In this document: positions 54,085 through 64,000 of the stretch, one piece after another
Layout of the letters: each line of letters starts with the position of its first letter
Numbering within the stretch: the first letter of the stretch is position 1
Position numbers and translations under genes: made by a program
Notes under the pieces: generated by a model
Told to the model about the DNA's origin: nothing
Seen by the model: the letters and a program-made list of their open reading frames with translations, nothing else
The model's database searches: none
Assembly: GCA_021018995.1 (NCBI GenBank)
Contig: CM037598.1
Location: forward strand, 72,124,671 to 72,188,670
DNA from: Chloranthus sessilifolius
Taxonomy: Eukaryota; Streptophyta; Magnoliopsida; Chloranthales; Chloranthaceae
DNA length: 64,000 nucleotides
Direction of reading: 5' to 3'

Positions 54085-54852
54085 TTGGAGGAGCCCCCCA
54101 ATGAGCTCCTTGACCGGTTTGCCGAATTTGAGCATGGCCCTACCCCCATTGCCGAAGAGACCGAAGACGTTAATCTAGGAACTGAGGAGATTCCCCAAAT
54201 TACCAAAATCAAAATATCGCTGTCTCCCGAAGAAAGAAAAAGTATGATTGTCTTCCTTCGGTCATATCAAGACGTTCTTGCCTGGTCATACGAGGACATT
54301 CCTTGTCTGGACACCGATTTAGTCGAGCATGAGTTGCCTTTCTACCCTGATATGAAGCCGGTTAAGCAGAAGCTGAGACATCTCCCACCTGAGTGGAGGT
54401 TAAAAGTTAAAGATGAGGTCATCAAGCAGTATGATGCGGGGTTTCTCATGGTATCCAAGTACCCGCAGTGGCTAGCCAATGTTGTGCCTGTGCCGAAGAA
54501 GGATGGAAAGGTCTGCATGTGCTTTAATTTCCCCAATTTGAACAGGGCGAGCCCAAAGGGTGATTTCCCAGTACCACACATCGACATCTTGGTCGATAAT
54601 ACTGCCAAGCATGGGATGCTTTCTTTCATGGATGGATTTTCAAGATATAATCAGATTAAGATGGCAGAGGTTGACCGAGAGAAGACAACGTTCATTACCC
54701 CCTGGGGAACCTTTTACTATCGAGTCATGCCATTTAGGCTAAAGAATGCCGGTGCAACATACCAAAGAGCCATGACTGCACTGTTTCACGACATAATGCA
54801 TCGAGAAATTGAAGTATACGTCGATGATATGATAGCCAAGTCATCGAAGTGA
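54085..54852 (+). CDS. Nested element fossil: reverse transcriptase
   Basis: RT motifs in order: LPFYPDMKPVKQKLRHLPPE, ANVVPVPKKDGKVCMCFNFP, FSRYNQIKMAEVDREKTTFI and the active-site YVDDMIAKS. Typical of Tat. Part of the broken parent. Confidence 0.9.
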   Translation: MEEPPNELLDRFAEFEHGPTPIAEETEDVNLGTEEIPQITKIKISLSPEERKSMIVFLRSYQDVLAWSYEDIPCLDTDLVEHELPFYPDMKPVKQKLRHLPPEWRLKVKDEVIKQYDAGFLMVSKYPQWLANVVPVPKKDGKVCMCFNFPNLNRASPKGDFPVPHIDILVDNTAKHGMLSFMDGFSRYNQIKMAEVDREKTTFITPWGTFYYRVMPFRLKNAGATYQRAMTALFHDIMHREIEVYVDDMIAKSSK

Positions 54853-54942
54853 GGCGATCACTTGGTAAACCTTCAGAAACTGTTTGAGAGGTTGAGAAAG
54901 TATCGACTACGTCTAAATCCATAAAAGTGCGAGTTTGGTGCT

Positions 54943-56328
54943 ATGTCTGGAAAGCTGTTGGGGTTCATCGCCAGCAAGAGAGGGATCGAGGTCGACCTAG
55001 TCAAAGTTAAAGCTATCACAAAAATGCCACCACCATCTACTGAGAAAGAGGTCAGAGGGTTCCTGGGCAGAATACAATATATCAGTCGGTTCATTGCACA
55101 GCTAACTCCAGTCTGCACGCCAATCTTCAAACTACTAAGGAAGAGCTCGCCTATTGAATGGAATGATGATTGTCAGGCAACTTTCGATAAAATCAAAAGC
55201 TTCCTCCTTAACCCACCTATGTTGGTACCACCTGAGTCGGGGAGACCACTCTTAATGTATCTCTCCATGACGGATGTCCCAATGGGATGCGTCTTAGGGC
55301 AGCATGATGAGACAGGAAGAAGCGAGCAGGCCATCTACTATCTGAGAAAGAAATTTACTGATTATGAGACACACTATTCTCATCTGGAGAAAGTGTGCCT
55401 AGCTCTTGTATGGGCAACTCAGAGGCTCCACCATTACTTACTATCTCAAGCTGTTCTACTTTTGGCTCGAATGAACCAGTTGAAATACTTATTCGAGAAG
55501 CCGGCCCTCACTGGGCGGACTGCGCATTGGCAACTTTTATTGTCTGAGTTCGACATCATGTATATCACTCAGAAGTTGATTATGGGGCAGACACACATTA
55601 ATCATCTTGCCGATAATCTTTTACCTGATTATGAACCTTTGAGAACTGAGTTCCCCAATGAGGACATCCTGTTCATGATAGAAGACGATATAGAAGAAGC
55701 AGAAGAATCATGGGTAATGCACTTTGATGGGGCACCAAATGTCAATGGTCAGGGAGTTGGTGCCATCCTGATTTCAACAAAAGGATCCCACGTACCTATC
55801 TCTATCAAGCTCAACTTTCCTTGCACTAACAACATGGCTGAGTATGAAGCTTGTGTCGCTGGTCTGCAGGCGGCTCTTGATCTGAATATAACTCACCTCC
55901 GAGTATTTGGCGATTCACAGTTAATCATATGCCAAACGAACGGTGACTGGAAGACGAAAGATGAGAAATTGATCCCTTACCATGAGCACCTCGAGGACCT
56001 GATAGCTTGCTTCCAAGATGTGACATTCTCATATGTCCCCCAAATAAGGAATCGCTTTGCTGATGCACTAGCAACTTTGGCATCAATGATAGAAATCCCA
56101 TACGGTGCTGAGATGAAGTCGATCATGATCGAGCAGAGGAATGAGCCGGCCTTCTTCCTCCAGATTGAGGAACCTATGAAGCCTGATGATGAGCCACATT
56201 GGTTCTCAGATATCAAGAATTTTCTCGAGACCCTAACTTTCCCTGAGGGTACATCCAAGACGGATCGACGAACCATTCAACGCCTAGCAGTAAGCTACGT
56301 CGTTTGCGGGGAGTGCCTTTATAAGTGA
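54943..56328 (+). CDS. Nested element fossil: classical and archaeal-like RNase H
   Basis: A 461-residue frame. The first half has the connection (GFLGRIQYISRFIAQLTPVC) and a classical RNase H domain (YLSMTDVPMGCVLGQHD, EKVCLALVWATQRLHHYLL). The second half is an RNase H of archaeal type with all four acidic residues in view: HFDGAPN, NNMAEYEA, FGDSQLII and RFADALATLA. A second RNase H is the hallmark of the Tat lineage. Confidence 0.9.
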   Translation: MSGKLLGFIASKRGIEVDLVKVKAITKMPPPSTEKEVRGFLGRIQYISRFIAQLTPVCTPIFKLLRKSSPIEWNDDCQATFDKIKSFLLNPPMLVPPESGRPLLMYLSMTDVPMGCVLGQHDETGRSEQAIYYLRKKFTDYETHYSHLEKVCLALVWATQRLHHYLLSQAVLLLARMNQLKYLFEKPALTGRTAHWQLLLSEFDIMYITQKLIMGQTHINHLADNLLPDYEPLRTEFPNEDILFMIEDDIEEAEESWVMHFDGAPNVNGQGVGAILISTKGSHVPISIKLNFPCTNNMAEYEACVAGLQAALDLNITHLRVFGDSQLIICQTNGDWKTKDEKLIPYHEHLEDLIACFQDVTFSYVPQIRNRFADALATLASMIEIPYGAEMKSIMIEQRNEPAFFLQIEEPMKPDDEPHWFSDIKNFLETLTFPEGTSKTDRRTIQRLAVSYVVCGECLYK

Positions 56329-57437
56329 TCCTATAATAACATTTTGCTCAGGTGTCTTACAGAAGGTGAAGCGATCAATATTATGAAGGAGATCCACGAG
56401 GGAGTATGCAGAGCCCACGTCAGCGGTCACATACTTGCGAAGAAAATTCTACGGTAGGGATACTTTTAGACCACTATGGAATCAGATTGCTGTAAATATG
56501 TTCAAAAATGCTACAAGTGTCCAGAACACTCCAGTATAATACATGCTCCTGCCATTGATCTACATTGCATGGCCACTCCTTGGCCATTTGCTACCTGGGG
56601 ACTTGATGTCGTCGGAGTGATTAATCCAAAAGCATCAAATGGACATCGGTTCATCCTTGTCGCCATTAAATACTTCACCAACTGCGTAGAAGCGACGTCA
56701 TATGCCAACATCACGGCCAGTCACGTCGAGAAGTTTCTCAAGAATAATATTGTGTGTTGATTTGGAGTCCCCAAAGATATCATCATGGACAATGGCACAA
56801 ACTTTACAAATAAGCACATCCAAGCCTTCTGTGAGTAATACAAAATCAAGCACCATCGCTCGTCACCTTATCAGCCTCAAACTAATGGAGCCGTGGAAGC
56901 TGCGAACAAGACGGTCATCCGCATCCTTGAGAAAATGGTCACCACTTATCGAGATTGGAGTGAAATGCTACCATTTTCCTTATGGGCCTACAGAACGTCG
57001 ATCCGTACCGCTACAGGGGCAACACCATTCTCCCTTGTATACGGAACTGAGGCCGTCCTACCGGTTGAGGTTGAAGTACCCTCGCTTCGAATCCTTATAG
57101 AATCAGGCCTACTTGAAGCAGAGAGAGAGAGATTCTGCTTCGAACAATTGAACTTATTGGATGAGAAGAGACTCTTAGCCTTGTGCCATACTCAAGTTTA
57201 CCAGGGGCGAATCGCACATGCTTACAATAAACATGTCCGCGGTCGAGATCTAAAGATAGGAGATATTGTGTTGAAGAAGATCTTCCCATCCCTCCACGCC
57301 AATCCGAGAGGGAAGTTCAAGCCGAACTGGGAAGGACCTTATGTCGTCTGAGAGGTGCTACCGGAATACGCCATCTGCCTCGCCACCATGGACGAAGATC
57401 ATCTTCCTGAGCCCATCAATGCTGGATACGTCTAATG
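56329..57437 (+). CDS. Nested element fossil: integrase
   Basis: The HHCC-type zinc region (CQKCYKCPEH-like near 56505) is followed by the core (WPFATWGLDVVGVI, FGVPKDIIMDNGTNF, YQPQTNGAVEAANKTV) and the C-terminal part (ATGATPFSLVYGTEAVLPVE, FKPNWEGPYVV). Broken. Confidence 0.88.
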
Positions 57438-60252
57438 GTTCTATTCTTAGTCTATCGCGATAAGGTAAGTATTGGTGAAACAGATACGTGACTACTTAAG
57501 AATCACCCAAAATTGGCCATCATTCCAAACACAGTGGCAAAAAAAAATATCCCTAAAAATGATGATATCCTTTGCTACCCCATTCGAGCCTAGGCCTTTC
57601 TTTCAATAACCCCATTCCCCCCCAAAAAAAAATGTGTGTGTATATATACAAAAAAAGAGAGAAGTGAAGTTACCATCAGAATCCAAAAAAATCAGAAAAG
57701 CAAAACCTCAAAGAGATTGCTCGAAATAAAATAAAAAGAACAAAAATCATGGGGCATGTACAGTAAGATCCCCGAGGAGGAAAGTATGTTGAGAAAACTG
57801 AGCCGTATCAAGGAAACCTTTTAGCCCAGCATACCTTCAAACCCTAACCTAACCCATGGTCAAGCTACACATTGAAAAAAGCCCTCTTTTAGGTTTGCAA
57901 GCAGTCATAATATCTGTTAAGTCAATACAAGCCAAGTTGTGAGACGACACAAGAACCCCATCCAGTCGGCTATGACGGAATCGACGTCTATATCGTGGCT
58001 TTTGAAAAAAAAAATAAAAAGAATAAAAAGAATAAAAAAAATAAAATAAAAATAAAATAAAAATACAAGCTTAAAGCAAGATGGATGTGGTGAAAACTCG
58101 AAAGGACGCTATAGGTAAAAACAACGAGTTTGTGCGAACCAGGTGAAAATCCGAAAGGGCACTTGGGGTAAGAGAGCTAAACCTATGGACGTGGTGAAAA
58201 CCCGAAAGGGCACCGCGGGTAAAAAAGGAGATAAAAGGAAAAAAAAGGGGAAAAGAAAAAAAAGAAAGGTTTGGACTGATTGAGAAGATTGATGTTTGAG
58301 GAACCCTTTTGTTACTCTTCCTGTACCCTCTTGTCCGACTGGGCCGCTCATGCTAGGTCGAATTGGGTCCTGACCATAATTGTCTTTGTGAAACCACACC
58401 GTCAAACATATGACCCGAGGCAAGGAGAAAGGTTTGACTCAATCCAAAGGGATCAACGTTCAGGCCTTGGTAAAATCCAAAAACTCTCTCAGGTCTGATT
58501 GCATAAAAGAGTTCGACTATGCTCAAAATGGGACCCGTTACTTCATCTCACTGTCAAGGCATCACAAAAAAAGAGAGAAAGCCAAAAACAAAAAATCAAG
58601 AAAAATCCAAATACCAAAAAATGTGCATATATTTCTACTCATATTTCTAGCATCATATTTCAATCTCAAAATTGAAGAAAAATAACAAAAAATCTTCGAA
58701 CAAAAAAATCCAAAAAAATATATCTTCAAAATAAAAAAAATGTAGGTAGAAATCTACTTTTCCTTCTGTTGTTTAGGATGCATTTTCTTTATATGTATAA
58801 AAAAAAAGGGACTGACATTTTCTCGAGAATATATAGGAACATCACACGGTCCAAAGCCTCAAAGCGGGAAACTTATTAACGATGGACAAATCAGATGAAG
58901 CATCTCACCACTGACGTCAGGTCTATTAAAAAAAAAGAGAGGAAATTATTTTGAAAAAGAAAGAATAAATTTGTATTCCCCCGCAGAGACGCACAAAGCA
59001 TAAGGCGGTAAAATATCAATATTTTATCAACAAGGCAGCTGTGCCATATTAAAGTCCTGAGTCTAAGGTTCGCCTCGAATCTTTGGATCCTGCTTTAAGG
59101 TAGGCGCAACGGTGTTAGTCCCGGCCAAACAGTCAATGTTTCGATCGAGTCGACTCCACTGCTAAATCTTTGCGAAGAACGCTCTATTTTGGATTCATAT
59201 GAACTTAAGTGTCTTACGCTTCAGATTATCCATTGGAAAAGGTCAATCGTTGGTTGAGGCCAACCTATTGAGAATGAGATTACGTATCACTCAAACTATG
59301 TGCAACCATGCATTCAGAGGGGTTCATTTCCCTTTTATTTTCTGCAGTATTAAAACCTGTATGGGTAGTGGTATCCCTATAAAGTGTACATTATGCGTCT
59401 GGGTATCCGTATGATAGTCATTTCTTCCAGTAAATTATACCCTGGCAGGTTCGGGTCAGGGCTTCCATCGCCTTTGTTGCTTATCGCCCCTAATGGGTGC
59501 ATGTTTATGCATAGTTGAATGATGTTTATGATCATTATTGGTAGAAATCAGGATTGGATTTCTCTTTTGGGAGACACCTAATGTTTGGTTGGATCTGTTC
59601 AAGGTCATTAAAGTTGGATGCTCTAGGTCATATTGATCTGGGGCACATTTTTGAAAATGGCACGTACTCCCAAAAAGTATTGCGACGTCTATTCGCTCCG
59701 CTCGGGTAGTCATGCTAAATAAACTTCGAGATTGATGGGTTCGCCCAAAGACCTTGAACCCTACTTTCAGCAGGGGCACCCATGAATAGTCAGATGGGGT
59801 AATCAAAAGCCTCGTAGGATTGGACGCAAACTGTGGAGCCTTGCGTATGTTTACTTCGTGCCTATATTTGAATGTGGGTTGATCACTCCTCTTACTTATG
59901 AAGCTGTTGTATTCAGAATGAATCTTAAATATCAAATACCTTTAAATTATCTTGAGAAGCAGACATTTTTCTTGACTAACAGGCTTTTGTAACTCGATAA
60001 GCGGATATTTTTCTCAGCTATTGGGCTTTTGCAACTCATTTCACCTCGGTTATGCCCAGTAATGTCGCTAAGTGCTTGGGGACCGATTACCTTGAGAAAC
60101 AAATGTTTAGCCTAGCATCTAGGGCTTTCATTTTCTCACCATGTTAATCATTTAATGTTTGAAGTTCGTTCTGAATGCAGCAGACCCGCCAGTAATGCCT
60201 TGGGCCTCTTCGAATGTCTCTTTTCTTTGGCATTTGATCATTAGTGATCGGA
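57438..60252 (+). other. Long non-coding 3' part of the nested element
   Basis: No gene recognised. It includes an A-rich AATAAAAAG/AAAATAAAAT microsatellite (58003-58068), three copies of a TGGTGAAAACCCGAAAGGGCA-type hairpin unit (about 58088, 58143 and 58193), and scattered A-rich runs. Such long tails are common in Tat/Ogre elements. Confidence 0.65.
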
Positions 60253-60269
60253 TACCAAAGAGGGGCATC
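60253..60269 (+). promoter_or_regulatory. Polypurine tract of the nested element
   Basis: ACCAAAGAGGGGCATC just before the 3' LTR start TGTAGACACC at 60270. Confidence 0.75.
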
Positions 60270-61876
60270 TGTAGACACCCAAATTCGACCCAAGGCTCAA
60301 TCGAAATACATTTCGAGAGAGGTGCACTTTCGAGCTTTTAATGTCATGTATGAAACCCTTAGGAAACTTTCCAAATCCTTAGGAACCTTCCCGAACCCTT
60401 AGGAATCAACCTTAACCTTCCTAAACCCATTAGAACCCTTTCCTGGACCAGTGTCAAATCCTCTCGGATAGTGGCTGGAAAAAAGAGTGTCAAAATTTAT
60501 ACAAACCTATTCAAGATCTGAGTTATATACAATTGGAAAGAGGACTTTTCCAGCTTTCCAACAAGCCAAGAATCACCTCAATCAGAGTTATATATTAAAC
60601 ATTATGACCATTTGCAAATCGGGCTATTTTGGAGAAATTTTTGCCTGGCGCAACTAATAGTTGCACCAAGCCATTTTCTCCCAGAATTTGCCTAGCACGA
60701 CTATTAGTTGTGCCAAACTTTTTTCCTCCAGAAATGACCTGGTGTAACTAATAGTTGTGCTAGGTATAAATAGGTCCCCCTGCTCCCTGCGGGCTTGCAA
60801 CCTCTAAGAAATCTCGCCCACTGTTTTACTGTACATTTGCCTGGCGCAACTAATAGTTACGCCAGGAATATGAACAGTAACTGAGCTTTTTTTGCCTTGA
60901 ATTTTGAAGCTAGGGTTTGACTTGTTGACCACCTCAGTCCTTGGGGTGTATTTTAATAACTTTTTTGTACCCTTTTACCACCTATTTGCAACCCATAAGT
61001 GATCTAAACCATTAACCCATCATCCACCATTAAAGCCCATCTTCACACTTCTCTAAACAATTGAAACCCTAGGAAACCTTAGATGCTTGATTACCTAATT
61101 TCTAACCTTGATTAGCATCTAAACACTCTCCTAATCCACCCTTTTCCTATAAATAGAGCTCCCCTCCCTTTGGTTTAAGGGTTGAGAGTTTTTGCCTAAG
61201 AGAGAAAGAGATTAAGTGAGAAGATCTTTCCTCCTTTGGTGCACATTCCCATACAAAAACCAGAATTCCAAAACCTCTTTCCCACCCTTATTTTTCATGA
61301 AAAACCTCTAAGTTAGGTGTGTTCTATTTTGGCACCCTCCCTCTACCTCTTAACTATCTCTCTTAAAGAGTTAGAATCCATTCTTAAGCTTTACAAGCCA
61401 TCAAGAACTCATCAAAAGTAAGCCACGCAAGGCTCTCCTATGATACTACAAAGGCCCGAGAGCTCTGGCTCAACCCTTTCTTCTCCTATATCTTTTTAGC
61501 TCTTCTCATCCATGCATTTGTGCCGTTACACCGGCGACTTTTCGGTAGGAACAGAGGGGCACAAATAGGATTTTAGCCCCCCTTTGGGCAAGAAGAAGCA
61601 CTTTTTTGTTCTTGTTACTCCTTTTTATTTTGGCCATAAGTAGAGACCGCATTAAGCGGATTGATCGGGTGCCTAACACCTTCCCGATTGATAACCGAAG
61701 CCCCTACCCAAGAGCTTGTGGAATAGACCGGATTCAAAGTTATATTTTTAGCACTTCGGTGCTCATAAAAATGAACTAGGTTTCCCGGGACACCAAAATC
61801 TTCGAGTGGCGACTCTATGTTTTTGCAAGCGAGCGCATTGCCGCGACGGGATCGTCACAAATCCCACGGTTGAACA
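60270..61876 (+). repeat. 3' LTR of the nested Tat/Ogre element
   Basis: 1607 bp, partner of 45880-47483. Palindrome copies at 60646-60668, 60693-60715, 60740-60762 and 60842-60864. TATA boxes at 60765 and 61148. The palindromes are slightly more eroded than in the 5' LTR. Confidence 0.9.
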
Positions 61877-63773
61877 GATTGATTAAATATCAAATTAAAA
61901 ATGTAGAAAAGAAAGGAGAAATAAAAGAGAGGAAAGTTGGAGGAAATGCCCACAAAGGGCTGGGTTTCTGACCAAATCGATTGATCGATTTGGAAAATCG
62001 ATCAATCGATTTTGACTCAGAAGTAAGCTGGGCAAAAATGCTCGAAATTGATTGATCGATTTAAAATTGATCAATCGATTTTTGAAGTTCGATTAATCGA
62101 TTTAAAATCAATTAATCATCTGAGCCCTCCCTGTGGCTAGAAAATCATGAGCCAAGCAAAACCGATTGATCGATTTGAAAATCGATCAATCATTTTTGGA
62201 AGTTCGATTAATCAATTTGGGATCGATTAATCGATTTTGGGAATTCGATTGATGGATTTTGGAGATCGATCAATTGATTTGAGCCATTTCTGTTGACTTA
62301 TGTTTTGGACTTTAAGGTTCTAAGAGGGTCTTGTACCTTCTTTTATGCATTTTTCTTGATGCTTTGCTTATGTTATGATGTACTATAGGTTATACAAGTG
62401 AGTGCAAGCTTGGGAAAACGCATTGGACCTTGACGTTGAGCATTAACATGCATAAGGTAAGGAACACCTTGAACATGTATTTTAATTGCAAGAGCATGTA
62501 TGTAGTGATATAGAGATGAGTACTTATGTATTAAAAATGTGAATCTTAAGTGTGTGTGTGTGTGTAGACACAAAGTAAAGAAATGAGTATGTGACGTCCC
62601 CAGGGGATGTGAATATGATAAAGCGATCAGTGTGATGCATTGAGTGGACATCCCAGGGATGTATGTGAAAGATATGTAAAGCAAAGTGAATGAGAATTGA
62701 TAAGGCTTAATATACTATAATTAGCACAATCACACGGTGAATAACTATAATATACTATATGTAGTGCACTTTCAATTTAAGATTTTGGAGAATACCCCAC
62801 CGACGTGACGGGATACCCACGACTGACTCAGTAGGATATCCATGACCGGTACGGCAGCCAATCCATACACTAATTGCACATCTCAGGGATGTATGTATGA
62901 GAATTAAACCCCGTCGCCTATGAGAAAGAGACCTGGGTAGTATTGAAGGAATGAAATAAAGGAAATGAAAACTGTCTACTTAGACAACGATGGAGGGTAT
63001 TTCGTCGGGCGCTCGATGCTATTGTAAATCGAGGAATATTTAAGTTACGATTTAAGTGTTTAGGCCGATCATTATCTCGAGTGAGCAAGTTGAGAACAAG
63101 TAAAACATGTAAAGTAACAGTTGCATTCTATTCAATCTTTTCTGTCATTAAAACTATTTTCCAGCTATTTCATTGATAAATCATGCTTCTAAAATATCAT
63201 ACAATATATGTGAGAGATTAACTTATATGTTCACTCAGTTGTTTCCCTATTGAGCTATGATGTAGCTCACCCCTTTAGACTATACATCACAGGTCCGGTG
63301 CTTGCTGTTGCCACTACTTCGGTAGGCGTAGATCCGGAGGATTCGGATTACGTGCCTGGGGAGGATTCAGAGCCCCCTCCTGAAGACTTCTTCTAGAGGA
63401 CCCTTGCATACTTTGAGAGTGATTTTGAGATAGATACTGTACGGCTTGGTATGTCCAGCCTATTTTGTATGAAACAATATATATTTGGGACATCCATTTT
63501 GGTGAACCATCTAGGGTGACCTTATTTTGTCACCGATGGTTCGTGGCGGTTCTTCTGCTCATGCAGTGGCATGGGATTAGAACTATCTTTTGAGTTTTCA
63601 TTATAAATATCATTAATGCATGGGGGATTTAGTTTGGTACCAGTTCTTATGCTTTTAATATTGCCTTATTGTTGCTTGGTCATACCAATGTTTCGTGCAG
63701 CCTTATTGGGGCACGACCTCGAGGGTCGTGCTGATGGCACGAGTTTCAGGGTGTTGAAATCCGAGCTGTCACA
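61877..63773 (+). repeat. 3' LTR of the second chromovirus, second part
   Basis: Continues the LTR after the nested element, aligned with 35863-37818. It ends in GAGCTGTCACA before CTAAT. It contains a shorter CGAT palindrome array at 61976-62282 with a single CTGAGCCCTCCC unit, against two in the 5' LTR. Confidence 0.88.
61976..62282. repeat. CGAT palindrome array in the 3' LTR
   Basis: About ten ATCGATTGATCGATTT-like copies and complements. It is about 100 bp shorter than in the 5' LTR because one 118-bp unit is missing here. Confidence 0.88.
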
Positions 63774-63778
63774 CTAAT
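63774..63778. repeat. Target-site duplication (CTAAT), right copy
   Basis: Matches 35356-35360. Confidence 0.85.
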
Positions 63779-64000
63779 GATGTGTCTTAAGTGTATTTTA
63801 TAGTTAGCAATAAATTGCAGTCATAGTGCAGAAATCTATCTAAAAATGCCAAGAAGAGACCTGCTGCTTCAACATGTGCAAATATAGCTCAAGTAATCAG
63901 CCATTAAGCAAGTTCACAAAGCCTCAAAATTCTACGGCAATGCCATGTGTCCAACTATGTACACATGAGAGCAAACCAGCAGCTGCATTTGATGAAGATT
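63779..64000. other. Flanking DNA, nothing recognised
   Basis: 222 bp with no GAAGCG...CGCTTC motif, no frame and no repeat relation to the rest. It is the continuation of the DNA present before the second chromovirus arrived, so the right end of the motif-rich element lay at or before about 35355. Confidence 0.5.

Larger units (their letters stand above)
45880..61876 (+). mobile_element. Nested Tat/Ogre-type Ty3/gypsy element, 16.0 kb
   Basis: LTRs 45880-47483 and 60270-61876, both TGTAGACACC...ACA, a primer site of the TGGTGACTCTGCTGGGG type, a Pro-rich ORF ahead of gag, gag, protease with G-patch, RT, two RNase H domains (classical and archaeal-like) and integrase. It ends in a long non-coding 3' part and a purine tract. 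The double RNase H and the pro-to-RT gap mark the Tat/Ogre group. The target duplication is TATTG on the left and GATTG on the right, one base different. It looks broken, with ten or more interruptions. LTR divergence of about 7-10% suggests roughly three million years under the usual rate. Confidence 0.9.
35361..63773 (+). mobile_element. Ty3/gypsy chromovirus (Tekay/Del-like) with extra 3' ORF, split by a nested element
   Basis: Its own sequence comprises 35361-45879 and 61877-63773, about 12.4 kb. It has LTRs of about 2.4 kb, a tRNA-Met primer site (37821-37832), gag, protease, RT, RNase H, integrase, a further ORF and a purine tract before the 3' LTR. The CTAAT duplication shows both ends are original. 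LTR divergence is near 6% in two stretches of 200-300 bp, suggesting about two million years under the common grass rate. It is broken, with ten or more interruptions of its coding part. Confidence 0.9.

Overview
The window is intergenic and transposon-rich DNA of a flowering plant. The evidence is a CC-NBS-LRR disease-resistance gene of the plant-only RGA type, Ty1/copia and Ty3/gypsy (Tekay-like chromovirus and Tat/Ogre-like) LTR retrotransposons with plant tRNA-Met primer sites, a hAT-type MITE, and a DUF1985/Ulp1 gene of the kind carried by plant Mutator-like elements. I could not fix the species. No intact host gene was found.

Layout. 1-4145: AT-rich DNA with a decayed copia 5' end (about 1030-2360, minus) and degenerate direct repeats. 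4146-18725, minus: one RGA-type resistance pseudogene, split near its 3' end by a 11.9-kb chromovirus (4238-16119, target-site duplication AGTAA). The last 28 codons and the stop lie at 4146-4232 and the rest of the gene at 16120-18725. About 19.1-35.35 kb: a 16-kb DNA element with a decayed six-exon DUF1985-coiled-coil-Ulp1 gene (20.3-24.2 kb), followed by 11 kb of reshuffled modules. A short near-palindrome (consensus GAAGCGATGACGCTTC) runs through the non-coding parts of this element in at least a dozen clusters, nearly always phased at 22 bp. 35361-63773: a second chromovirus (TSD CTAAT, plus strand) with an extra 3' ORF. Its 3' LTR is split by a 16-kb Tat/Ogre-type element (45880-61876). 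63779-64000: nothing recognised.

The most interesting signal is the 19-35 kb element. A DUF1985/Ulp1 protein gene embedded in about 60 copies of a 22-bp-phased palindromic motif, present in its introns and flanks and nearly absent from its exons, resembles the arrangement of Arabidopsis VANDAL Mutator elements. There, as I recall, VANC-type anti-silencing proteins bind short motifs amplified in the non-coding DNA of their own element. The motif here differs and would be a new specificity. This is inference: binding, methylation and transposase data are absent.

Two unrelated LTR elements in the window also carry their own palindrome arrays. The 35-63 kb chromovirus has ATCGATTGATCGATTT-type repeats. 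The nested Tat element has a 23-bp palindrome, 12 copies, clustered round its TATA box. All LTR elements here look broken and are described as fossils. Coordinates of ends and target duplications were read directly. Divergence figures are eye estimates on partial alignments.
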